From an uncultured Thermomicrobiales bacterium (GTDB lineage Bacteria; Chloroflexota; Chloroflexia; Thermomicrobiales; UBA6265): a stretch of DNA of 32,322 bases. This document shows positions 8,841 through 15,464 of this stretch, one piece after another (position 1 is the stretch's first letter; each line of letters starts with the position of its first letter). A program made the position numbers and the translations under genes. The notes under the pieces were generated by a model, which saw nothing but the letters and a program-made list of their open reading frames with translations, made no database searches and was not told the DNA's origin. The stretch lies in contig CADCWK010000123.1 in assembly GCA_902806375.1 (NCBI GenBank), positions 1-32,322 on the forward strand. Reading direction: 5' to 3'.

Positions 8841-10229
8841 ATGTCCCTTTCACGACGCACGATCATCAAGGGTGCCGCCGGCACCGCCACCGCTGGGGCG
8901 ATCGCCCTCAACGGCAAGGCCAGCTCGGTCTTCGCCGCCCCGAACATCATCCGGCGGCAGGCACCGGTCGAACTCAACTTCTGGTACGGCTTCACCGGGG
9001 TCCTCGGGGACCGGATGGCCGACCTGATCAACCGCTTCAACGAGACCAACGGTCAGGGCATCACCGTCACCGGGCTGGCGCAGGCCAACTACGGCGAGAC
9101 GGCCCAGAATCTGACCCTGTCTCTCCAGGACGGCACCAATCCCGACATGGCGCTGCTCGCGGAGATCTGGTGGTTCCGCTTCTACCTGGCGCAGCAGCTT
9201 CTGCCACTCAACGACCTGATCAGCGCCCGTAGCTTCCCGATCGATGACGTCGTCGACTCCTTCCGGTATGAGGGCGTCCGCAAGGGGACACAGTACTGGC
9301 TGCCCCTCGCTCGCTCGACCCCGCTGGTCTACTACAACACCGACATGTGGTCGGCGGCCGGCTACGACACCTTCCCCGCCACCTGGAGCGAGGTCGCGGC
9401 CGCCGCTCCGAGCTTGAACAACGAGGACCAGCAGGTCGTCGCCTTCGCCCTTCCGCCCGCGACCGATTACCTCTCCTGGCCGTTCCACGGTGTCGTCTGG
9501 GCCCACGGCGGCGCCTACAGTGACGACGACTTCACGATCCGGATCACCGAGCCGGGTGCCGTCGCGGCCGGCGAACTCTACCGGCGCGGCATCCAGGAAG
9601 GCTGGATGTACAACGCCGACAGCCAGGTCAACGACTTCTCCAGCGGCTTCGCGGCCATGATGATTGGTTCGACCGGGACCCTCGCCGAGATGCGGACCCT
9701 GACGGCGGAGACCGGCATCAAGTGGAACACGGCGTTCCTGCCGGGTGAGGTCCCGGGCATCAATGAGACGTGCCCAACCGGCGGCGCCGGCGTCAGCATC
9801 ATGGCCAACATCCCGCCCGAGCGACAGGAAGCGGCCTTCACCTTCATCGAGTTCTTCTCGTCCTACCCGGAGGTCATCGCTTGGGCGCAGGGCACCGGTT
9901 ACATGCCGACCCTGAAGTCCGCGATCGCCGGGCCGGAGATGGAGGAGTTCTTCGTCGCCAACCCGACGTCCCGCACCGCCGTCGATCAACTCGCCACCCG
10001 GACCAAGCCCCAGGACGTCGCCCGGGCCTATATCCCCGGTGGCGACCAGATCATCAGTGAGGGGATCTCCGAGATCCTGATCAACGGGACCGAGTCTCAG
10101 GTCGTATTCCAGGCCGTCGCGGAACGGCTGACTGCGGAGGCCGCTACGGTCGTCGAGCAGGTCATCGCGCTCGAAGGCGACCTGACCTCAGGTGTCGCCA
10201 CCCCGCCGGCCGCCACGCCGACCGCGTAA
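8841..10229 (+). CDS. Extracellular sugar-binding protein 1 (UgpB-like, Tat signal)
   Basis: A 462-residue family 1 extracellular solute-binding protein, which would capture the sugar outside the membrane and deliver it to the permeases just upstream. The N-terminus MSLSRRTIIKG followed by an Ala/Gly-rich core and FAAP is a twin-arginine signal. The mature protein opens with VELNFWYGFTG and carries WLPLARSTPLVYYN, the binding-cleft region typical of UgpB-like proteins. The C-terminus is a short Pro/Ala/Thr tail (PPAATPTA). GAGGAG at 8828-8833 fixes the start. No lipobox Cys is seen, so how it stays near the membrane is unclear. It is the first of three paralogues and is followed by a strong terminator. 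Confidence 0.95.
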   Translation: MSLSRRTIIKGAAGTATAGAIALNGKASSVFAAPNIIRRQAPVELNFWYGFTGVLGDRMADLINRFNETNGQGITVTGLAQANYGETAQNLTLSLQDGTNPDMALLAEIWWFRFYLAQQLLPLNDLISARSFPIDDVVDSFRYEGVRKGTQYWLPLARSTPLVYYNTDMWSAAGYDTFPATWSEVAAAAPSLNNEDQQVVAFALPPATDYLSWPFHGVVWAHGGAYSDDDFTIRITEPGAVAAGELYRRGIQEGWMYNADSQVNDFSSGFAAMMIGSTGTLAEMRTLTAETGIKWNTAFLPGEVPGINETCPTGGAGVSIMANIPPERQEAAFTFIEFFSSYPEVIAWAQGTGYMPTLKSAIAGPEMEEFFVANPTSRTAVDQLATRTKPQDVARAYIPGGDQIISEGISEILINGTESQVVFQAVAERLTAEAATVVEQVIALEGDLTSGVATPPAATPTA

Positions 10230-10264
10230 CCAGCGTCCAAGGTCCTACACCAGCGAGCGACAGC

Positions 10265-10298
10265 AGAGCGCCGGACCCCGACTGGGGTCCGGCGCTCT
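10265..10298 (+). terminator. Strong hairpin terminator after binding protein 1
   Basis: A perfect 15-bp stem (10265-10279 with 10284-10298) closes a GACT loop, 35 bases after the stop codon. It is very GC-rich with only a weak T-stretch, as in other terminators of this window. Confidence 0.8.
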
Positions 10299-10456
10299 CG
10301 CGTCCCAGTCAAGTCTTCATCCGCCCGACGAACGTTTTCCCGGTGTTGACGTCTCCCTAACACTGGGCTGCCCCGCGTCGCGCATCATCCAGGAAGTCGC
10401 TCACCATCGTCCCAGTCGGTCGCCACGGGCGCGTGCCCCTATCACGGAGTAACTCG

Positions 10457-11863
10457 ATGGTCCTCTCACGTCGTTCCGTCATCGCCAGCGCCGCGGGTCT
10501 CGGTGCCGCCACCCTCGCCAGCCGCCCGGCCATCACCGCCCCGAAGGTGATCCGCCAGACCGGCTCCGACACCGAGATCAGCTTCTGGCATGGTTTCACC
10601 GGCGCCCGAGGCGAGACGCTGCAGGCACTGGTCGATGGCTTCAACGCCCTCGACACCGGCGTCCAGGTCACGGCCCTTCCCTACGGCTCGTATGAGGAGG
10701 TCGCCGAGAACCTCGTCCGCGCCCTCGGGGACGGCACCGCTCCGGACCTCGTCGCGATGAGCGAGGCGCTCTGGTTCCGCTTCTACCTCTCCGGGTCGAT
10801 CCTGCCGCTCGACGACCTGATCGCCTCGACCGGCTTCGACCTCGAGGACATCATCCCGGCCTTCCGGGCGGAGGGCCAGCGGGCCGGCCAGACGCTCTGG
10901 CTGCCGTTCTCGCGCAGCACCCCGCTGGTCTATTACAACCGCGACCTGTTGCGTGCCGCCGGTCTGGACGCCTTCCCTGCCTCATGGGCGGAGTTCGCGG
11001 ACGTCGCGCCGAGCCTGACAAACACCGACACGCAGGTCTACGCCATCGCCCAGTCCACCATTGCCAACCTCGTCGCCTGGGCCTTCCAGGGCGTGACGTG
11101 GGCCTATGGCGGCGCGTACAGCGACGGCGAGCTCAACATCCTGATCGACGAGCCGGGCGCCGTCGCGGCGGGCGACTTCTACCTTCGCTCAATCGAGGAG
11201 GGCTGGGGCTACGCCTCGCCGCAGGGCAACCAGGACCTTGGCAACGGCTTCGCGGCCGCGACCATCGCCAGCACCGGCGTCCTGAACGACACCTCCGCCC
11301 TGGCCGAGGCGACCGGCTTCGAACTCGGGACGGCCTTCCTGCCCAGCGCCGAACCGGGCGGCCCGACCGCCTGCCCGACTGGCGGCTCCGGTCTGTTCGT
11401 CGTCGGCAGCGCCCCCGCCGAGCGACAGGCGGCCGCCTTCGCCTTCCTCACCTACTGCCTCTCGACCGAGACGACGACGACCTGGGCGCAGAGCACCGGC
11501 TACATGCCCGTCCGGACCTCGGCGATCGAGAGCCCGGCGATGCTGGACTTCTTCGCCGCCAACCCGAACTTCCGGACTGCCGTCGACCAGCTCCCGGTCG
11601 CCCGCGCCTCCGACACGGCCCGGACGTGGGTCCCGGGCGGCGACGCGATCATCGCGACGGGCATCACCCGCATCCTCGTCGAGAGCGCCGACCCGCAGGA
11701 GGTCTTCAGCGAGGTCGCCAGCCAGCTCGAGGTCGAGGCCCAGCCTGTCCGCGACCAGATCATCGCCCTCGAGGGCAACCTGACGACCCAGGGCACCCCG
11801 GGGGCCATCCCCGCTGCGACCCCGGCGGCCACGCCCGCCGCGACCCCGGTCGCCGCGCGGTAA
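10457..11863 (+). CDS. Extracellular sugar-binding protein 2 (UgpB-like, Tat signal)
   Basis: A 468-residue paralogue of the preceding gene. The N-terminus MVLSRRSVIASAAGLGA is a Tat signal. The mature part begins near EISFWHGFTGARGETL and shares ALWFRFYLSGSILPLDDLI, WLPFSRSTPLVYYN and TCPTGG-type blocks with its neighbours. The C-terminus is a longer repeat tail, GTPGAIPAATPAATPAATPVAAR. ATG 10457 is chosen because GGAG at 10446-10449 lies seven bases upstream; an in-frame ATG at 10433 has no SD and would bury the Tat motif. It has its own terminator, so it can be expressed independently of binding proteins 1 and 3. The ligand is unknown; divergence suggests it may differ between paralogues. 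Confidence 0.95.
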   Translation: MVLSRRSVIASAAGLGAATLASRPAITAPKVIRQTGSDTEISFWHGFTGARGETLQALVDGFNALDTGVQVTALPYGSYEEVAENLVRALGDGTAPDLVAMSEALWFRFYLSGSILPLDDLIASTGFDLEDIIPAFRAEGQRAGQTLWLPFSRSTPLVYYNRDLLRAAGLDAFPASWAEFADVAPSLTNTDTQVYAIAQSTIANLVAWAFQGVTWAYGGAYSDGELNILIDEPGAVAAGDFYLRSIEEGWGYASPQGNQDLGNGFAAATIASTGVLNDTSALAEATGFELGTAFLPSAEPGGPTACPTGGSGLFVVGSAPAERQAAAFAFLTYCLSTETTTTWAQSTGYMPVRTSAIESPAMLDFFAANPNFRTAVDQLPVARASDTARTWVPGGDAIIATGITRILVESADPQEVFSEVASQLEVEAQPVRDQIIALEGNLTTQGTPGAIPAATPAATPAATPVAAR

Positions 11864-11899
11864 CGCGGTAATCCGGACCGGTCGAATCGCATCACGTTC

Positions 11900-11931
11900 A
11901 CGGGGCAGCCTGGCGATGCAGGCTGCCCCGT
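11900..11931 (+). terminator. Hairpin terminator after binding protein 2
   Basis: A 13-bp perfect stem (11900-11912 with 11919-11931) closes a GCGATG loop, 36 bases after the stop. There is no long T-run. Confidence 0.75.
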
Positions 11932-11994
11932 CACGCGTACCGACCGGGGACCCCAAGGGCAGGACGCCCGAGACCGGCCACGGTGGACACCGGG

Positions 11995-12048
11995 ACGACC
12001 GGCACCCCGGCCGCGACGCCAGCCGCCACCCCGGTCGCCGCCCGCTGA
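11995..12048 (+). pseudogene. Remnant C-terminal tail of a lost solute-binding protein
   Basis: In one frame this reads TTGTPAATPAATPVAAR and then TGA. This matches the last residues of binding protein 2 (TTQGTPGAIPAATP... ending PAATPVAAR, then stop). No body, signal or SD lies upstream, and the frame runs back into the terminator of binding protein 2. A separate terminator follows 12 bases after the TGA. The simplest reading is that a further tandem copy, or another protein with this tail, once stood here and was deleted except for its 3' end. The match is short and low in complexity, so this is an inference. Confidence 0.55.
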
Positions 12049-12060
12049 CCTCGTCCTCCG

Positions 12061-12100
12061 GCGCGACGCCGGCCACCAGGCACGGCGTCCGGCGTCGCGC
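12061..12100 (+). terminator. Orphan hairpin terminator after the tail remnant
   Basis: GCGCGACGCCGG (12061-12072) pairs perfectly with CCGGCGTCGCGC (12089-12100) over 12 bp, with a 16-base loop, followed by ATTTCC. No intact gene ends just before it; only the tail remnant does. An alternative inner fold is possible. Confidence 0.6.
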
Positions 12101-12407
12101 ATTTCCACTCCGGCCCCCACGTGAGCCGGTTCGATCGCCCCGTGGACTCTCCCGGGTCCGGGTCGTCAGGGGACGGTGCCGCGCCCGCGACACCGGTCGA
12201 TGACGCCCCCAGCATTGACCATCTCCGGGCTGCATCCGTCCGGTCATCGGCAGGGCAGCCAGCGGGCCGAGGTGGAGTCCGCGGTGGCCAATAACTTGCT
12301 CACGGCAACTACTGGCACTGCTTCACTGTCCAGCCGGTGTACCGAATCCGTCACCGCCGCGTCTCAACGCCCAGCGGGTGAAGCTGCGGCCGTCCGGTGG
12401 TGGACAA

Positions 12408-12430
12408 GGTCACCGGAACGGAAGGTGACC
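12408..12430. repeat. 7-bp inverted repeat upstream of binding protein 3
   Basis: GGTCACC (12408-12414) and GGTGACC (12424-12430) are a perfect inverted repeat with a 9-base spacer, about 165 bp before the gene. It could be an operator for a sugar-responsive regulator or an RNA hairpin. No equivalent was found upstream of binding proteins 1 and 2. Confidence 0.4.
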
Positions 12431-12464
12431 AGCATCTGGTCGTCGTCCCGACGCGACGGTTGGA

Positions 12465-12514
12465 GCCGGGCTCTCCAGGAAACAGGCCGGGGCTTGTCGC
12501 CTGGAGAGCCCGGT
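12465..12514 (+). other. Large two-tier hairpin upstream of binding protein 3
   Basis: The outer stem pairs 12466-12479 with 12500-12513 perfectly over 14 bp, plus one G-T pair outside. After a 2x2 internal loop, an inner 6-bp stem (12482-12487 with 12492-12497) closes a CGGG tetraloop. The 50-base element lies 80 bases before the ATG. It has no T-run and does not follow a gene, so it is more likely a leader structure or an operator than an ordinary terminator. Confidence 0.55.
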
Positions 12515-12594
12515 CGGTCCCCGTGCGTCACGACCTGAGCGTCCGCCTAAGCACGACCCCTGGCGTCCGTGCAACCGATCGAGGGAGTCCAGCG

Positions 12595-13992
12595 ATGACC
12601 ATCTCCACGAGTCGACGTTCGATATTGAAGGGCGGCGCAGCTGCCGCCATCGGGGGATCGGCGCTCGCGAGCAAGCACAGCAAGGTGTTCGCGGCGCCAA
12701 ACATCATCAGCCAGACTGGTTCGAACGTAGAGATCAACTTCTGGTACGGGCTGGGCGGCGCCCTGGGCGAGCGGATCCAGGAACTGATCGCGGAGTTCAA
12801 CGCGCTGGGTACCGGTGTCACGGTGACGGGCCTCCAGCAGACCAGTTACGACGAGACCGGCCAGAACCTGACCCTGGCGTTGCAGGACCAGACGTTCCCG
12901 GACGTCGTCCTGCTCTCCGAGGTCTGGTGGTTCCGCTTCTATCTCGCCAACGCGTTACTCCCGATGGACGAACTGATCGCTTCCACGGGCTACGACATCG
13001 ACGACGTCGTCGATTCGCTCCGGGCCGAGGGCCACCGCGCCGGTCAGCACTGGTGGCTGCCGGTCGCCCGCAGCACCCCCCTGATGTACTACAACAAGAC
13101 CATGTACGAAGCGGCGGGGATCACCGAACCGGCTGCGACCTGGAGCCAGTTGCGCGAGTACGGCCCTGCCCTCTCCGACGCCGGTAGCCAGACGTACGGG
13201 CTCGGGTTCTACCAGACCACCGGTGACATCTCCTGGCACTTCCACGGAGCGACATGGGCGTTCGGCGGGAACTACAGCACGCCGGACTTCACCCCGACGC
13301 TCGACCAGGGGGGAGCGATCGACGCCGGCGAGCTGTGGCGCTCGTCCGTCGCCGATGGCTGGGCAACGCTCAGCCAGGACCAGGAGCAGGACTTCGTCAA
13401 CAACTTCATCGCGACAGGATTCTTCTCGACAGGCCTGCTCACCAGCCTGACAACCCAGGCCGAGGAGAACGGCTTCGAACTCGGCACGGCATTCCTGCCC
13501 GGAGAACGACCCGATATCACAGCGACGTGCCCGACGGGTGGTTCCGGTCTCGCCCTCCTGAACAGCGGGAACGCCGAGCGACAGGCGGCCGCGTTCTCGT
13601 TCTTCGCCTACTGGTCATCACCGGAGCGGACGGCCGCCTGGTCGCAGGCGACCGGCTACATGCCCGTGCGGAAGTCGGCCATCGCCGGCCCGGTCATCCA
13701 GCAACTGTTCACCGAGAAGCCGAACTACAAGGTGGCGGTCGACCAGCTGCAGACCCGGACCCAGCCGCAGGACGTCATCCGCCGCCTCGTCCCGCCGGGA
13801 GCCAACATCATCGGTGAGGCGATCAACGACATCCTGATCAATCAGACCCCAACGGCCGAGGCGTTCGCAGTCGCCAACCAACGACTGAGCGACGAGGCGG
13901 CGGGGGTCGTCGAGCAGATCATCGCCAGGGAGGGTGACCTCACCAGCGGGGCGACTGTCCCGGATCTCCCCGCGGCAACCCCCGCCAGCTGA
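12595..13992 (+). CDS. Extracellular sugar-binding protein 3 (UgpB-like, Tat signal)
   Basis: A 465-residue third paralogue. The N-terminus has the twin-arginine motif TSRRSILKG followed by a hydrophobic Ala/Gly core and VFAAP. The mature protein begins VEINFWYGLGGALGERI. It shares EVWWFRFYLANALLPMDELI and WLPVARSTPLMYYN with the other two and is closer to protein 1 than to protein 2 in these blocks. The tail is short (LPAATPAS). The true ATG is 12595, seven bases after GAGGGAG at 12581-12587; the frame is open further upstream but without an SD. The A/T-rich codon choices are slightly more frequent than in protein 2. A terminator follows. It is likely a ligand-capturing subunit for the same permease pair. 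Confidence 0.94.
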   Translation: MTISTSRRSILKGGAAAAIGGSALASKHSKVFAAPNIISQTGSNVEINFWYGLGGALGERIQELIAEFNALGTGVTVTGLQQTSYDETGQNLTLALQDQTFPDVVLLSEVWWFRFYLANALLPMDELIASTGYDIDDVVDSLRAEGHRAGQHWWLPVARSTPLMYYNKTMYEAAGITEPAATWSQLREYGPALSDAGSQTYGLGFYQTTGDISWHFHGATWAFGGNYSTPDFTPTLDQGGAIDAGELWRSSVADGWATLSQDQEQDFVNNFIATGFFSTGLLTSLTTQAEENGFELGTAFLPGERPDITATCPTGGSGLALLNSGNAERQAAAFSFFAYWSSPERTAAWSQATGYMPVRKSAIAGPVIQQLFTEKPNYKVAVDQLQTRTQPQDVIRRLVPPGANIIGEAINDILINQTPTAEAFAVANQRLSDEAAGVVEQIIAREGDLTSGATVPDLPAATPAS

Positions 13993-14018
13993 CGCAGAGC
14001 GACCGGACCCCGAAAGGC

Positions 14019-14055
14019 GAGGCGCGGCGACCCCCCAGTAGGGTCGCCGCGCCTC
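14019..14055 (+). terminator. Hairpin terminator after binding protein 3
   Basis: A perfect 15-bp stem pairs 14019-14033 with 14041-14055 around a 7-base loop, 27 bases after the stop. Just before it, 13994-14013 is nearly identical to the left part of the terminator of binding protein 1. Confidence 0.8.
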
Positions 14056-14134
14056 CGCGTTTACTCGATACCCGCCAAGACCGGGTCATCTACCCGTCGA
14101 TCACGCCGGCCACGCGAGCCGGGCCGACCTCTCC

Positions 14135-14170
14135 GGGTCTTTGCCACGACTGGTCGTGGCGGCCAGACCC
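14135..14170. other. Two-tier hairpin in the region before the sortase
   Basis: The outer arms are GGGTCT (14135-14140) and AGACCC (14165-14170). The inner arms are GCCACGA (14143-14149) and TCGTGGC (14154-14160), with a CTGG loop. All pairs are Watson-Crick. Function unknown; it could be a leader or processed 3' structure. Confidence 0.4.
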
Positions 14171-14579
14171 GATCCCTCTCCTCGGAGGTGGGGCCGGGAG
14201 GGGGGCTCCGAGAGATCTCGTTGGGTCGCCGTGGGGGAACGTTCTGGCCAGCCCGGACGTCCAGATAGCGTCGACCGGGTGTCCCGGGACGGACGGCCGG
14301 TTGCCCCGGAACCATGCCCGAGGCATCTGGTCTGGCTGCCGCATCGTACAATCCGGTAACGGCGTGCCAGCGGCCTGCCCTGGAGGCAATCTGCGGATCG
14401 GCGGGCGGGTTCCGAGTCACCCATCGTATTCCCGACCGCGAGGCATGACACCGACGGCGCGTCCCGCGCGTTACAGACAGCGACCAAAGGCGAGCGCCCG
14501 CTGGCCGGTTCGACCCGCGCCCAGCACCACCTGGCCAGACGGGCGGGTTCGCCACGATTGAGCAAGGAGAGCACGGCCC

Positions 14580-15302
14580 ATGTCCGATTCCGCCAACCCC
14601 ACTGACCGAAGCATCCTCGACGCCGGACTCTCGCGCCGATCCCTGGCCGCGGCGGCGGTCATGACCCCGTTCGCTGGCTTCGGCCTGGCCGGTCTCGCCC
14701 GCGCCCAGGACGAGACGGAGGCGGGCTCGGACCAGATCACCTCTACCGGCGGCGGCGACCTCCCGACTACCGGCGGCATGCGCCCGGGCCCCGGCGGCGA
14801 GCGCCCGGTCCCGCCCTCGACCGCGGGCACGTTGCCGATCGCGATGACCATGGAGAAATTCGCGATCGACAGCGAGGTCTACGGCTCGGAGATCATCGAC
14901 GGCGCCATGCAGGACCCGACGGGCCCGTTCGTCGTAGCCTGGTATCCCACCCTGGGCGACCTGGGGCGCAACGGCAACGTCGTCGTCGCCGGTCACGTCG
15001 ACTACTACAACGTCGGAGCGGCCGTCTTCTACGGCTTCAAGGAGCCGGGCGCCGAGGTCGGTGACCAGATCACCATGATCGGTGAGGACGGCAGCCGGCA
15101 CGTCTACGAGGTCCAGCGCTCGACCACGTATGACAACGGCTCGCTGACCGAGGAGATCATCAACAACGAGGTCACCGGCGCGACCCGCCTCCCGACGCTG
15201 ACCATCATCACCTGCGGCGGCGAGTTCGACGCGATCTCGGGTGAGTACCTGTCCCGGATCGTGGTTCGCTGCAGCCGGGTCACGATCGAGCCGGGCGAGT
15301 AG
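14580..15302 (+). CDS. Class E/F-type sortase with a Tat-like signal
   Basis: A 240-residue cysteine transpeptidase of the sortase fold, expected outside the membrane. Residues 17-42 (LSRRSLAAAAVM... to ARAQ) look like a twin-arginine signal rather than the usual Sec anchor. A linker of about 45 residues follows and contains LPTTG at 61-65, the pentapeptide that sortases normally cleave in their substrates. The catalytic domain has GHVDYY (His139), LTIITCGGEF (Cys212) and YLSRIVVRCSR, where Arg227 or Arg230 is the third catalytic residue. The GHVD, TCGGEF and small size fit the class E/F group of Actinobacteria and Chloroflexota. AAGGAG at 14564-14569 fixes the start. No LPXTG wall protein is next to it; substrate unknown. 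Confidence 0.9.
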   Translation: MSDSANPTDRSILDAGLSRRSLAAAAVMTPFAGFGLAGLARAQDETEAGSDQITSTGGGDLPTTGGMRPGPGGERPVPPSTAGTLPIAMTMEKFAIDSEVYGSEIIDGAMQDPTGPFVVAWYPTLGDLGRNGNVVVAGHVDYYNVGAAVFYGFKEPGAEVGDQITMIGEDGSRHVYEVQRSTTYDNGSLTEEIINNEVTGATRLPTLTIITCGGEFDAISGEYLSRIVVRCSRVTIEPGE

Positions 15303-15334
15303 CCGTTCGACCAGCCCAGCTCACCGACACGCGA

Positions 15335-15363
15335 CGGCCCGCCGGCAGGCTGCTGGCGGGCCG
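15335..15363 (+). terminator. Hairpin terminator after the sortase
   Basis: CGGCCCGCC at 15335-15343 pairs with GGCGGGCCG at 15355-15363. The pairing can extend inward by a few more bases including one G-T pair. It lies 32 bases after the stop. Confidence 0.7.
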
Positions 15364-15408
15364 CGGCGTGCCCGGGACCTTCCCGGACGGAGCCGCGCCA
15401 CCTGGCAG

Positions 15409-15417
15409 TGGTATCCT
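15409..15417 (+). promoter_or_regulatory. Possible extended -10 element for thrC
   Basis: TGGTATCCT fits the extended -10 pattern TGnTATnnT about 48 bases before the thrC ATG. No convincing -35 box lies 17 bases upstream, so this is tentative. Confidence 0.3.
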
Positions 15418-15464
15418 GCGCCTGCATCGCCGGATATCGTCACGAGGCACGAGGAGCAGGTCGC

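Larger units (their letters stand above)
11864..12594 (+). other. 731-bp intergenic region between binding proteins 2 and 3
   Basis: This stretch holds no intact gene. In order it contains the terminator of binding protein 2 (11900-11931), a remnant of a binding-protein C-terminal tail (11995-12048) with a separate terminator (12061-12100), about 300 bp in which I see nothing, an inverted repeat (12408-12430), a large hairpin (12465-12514) and the SD of binding protein 3 (GAGGGAG, 12581-12587). A frame open to the left of the real start of binding protein 3 runs through part of it but lacks an SD. Confidence 0.7.
13993..14579 (+). other. 587-bp intergenic region before the sortase gene
   Basis: After the terminator of binding protein 3 there is no credible gene. 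A two-tier hairpin lies at 14135-14170, and a further inverted repeat (CTCGGAG near 14182, CTCCGAG near 14208) follows. The remainder shows no motif I recognise until the sortase SD (AAGGAG, 14564-14569). The minus-strand reading frames across it lack an SD and any domain. Confidence 0.5.

Noticed and set aside
11189..12247. Long minus-strand open frame over binding protein 2 and the following gap
   Set aside because: No SD, no recognisable domain, composition typical of an antisense frame; it crosses two plus-strand terminators.
12397..12594. Earlier ATG at 12397 for binding protein 3
   Set aside because: It would add 66 residues ahead of the Tat signal and lacks an SD, while ATG 12595 has a good one.
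14501..14530. GGTTCGA motif resembling a tRNA T-loop
   Set aside because: The flanking bases do not pair into a T-stem, and no acceptor, D or anticodon arm is present.
14061..15101. Minus-strand frame across the sortase and its upstream region
   Set aside because: No SD or domain; half of it is antisense to the sortase.
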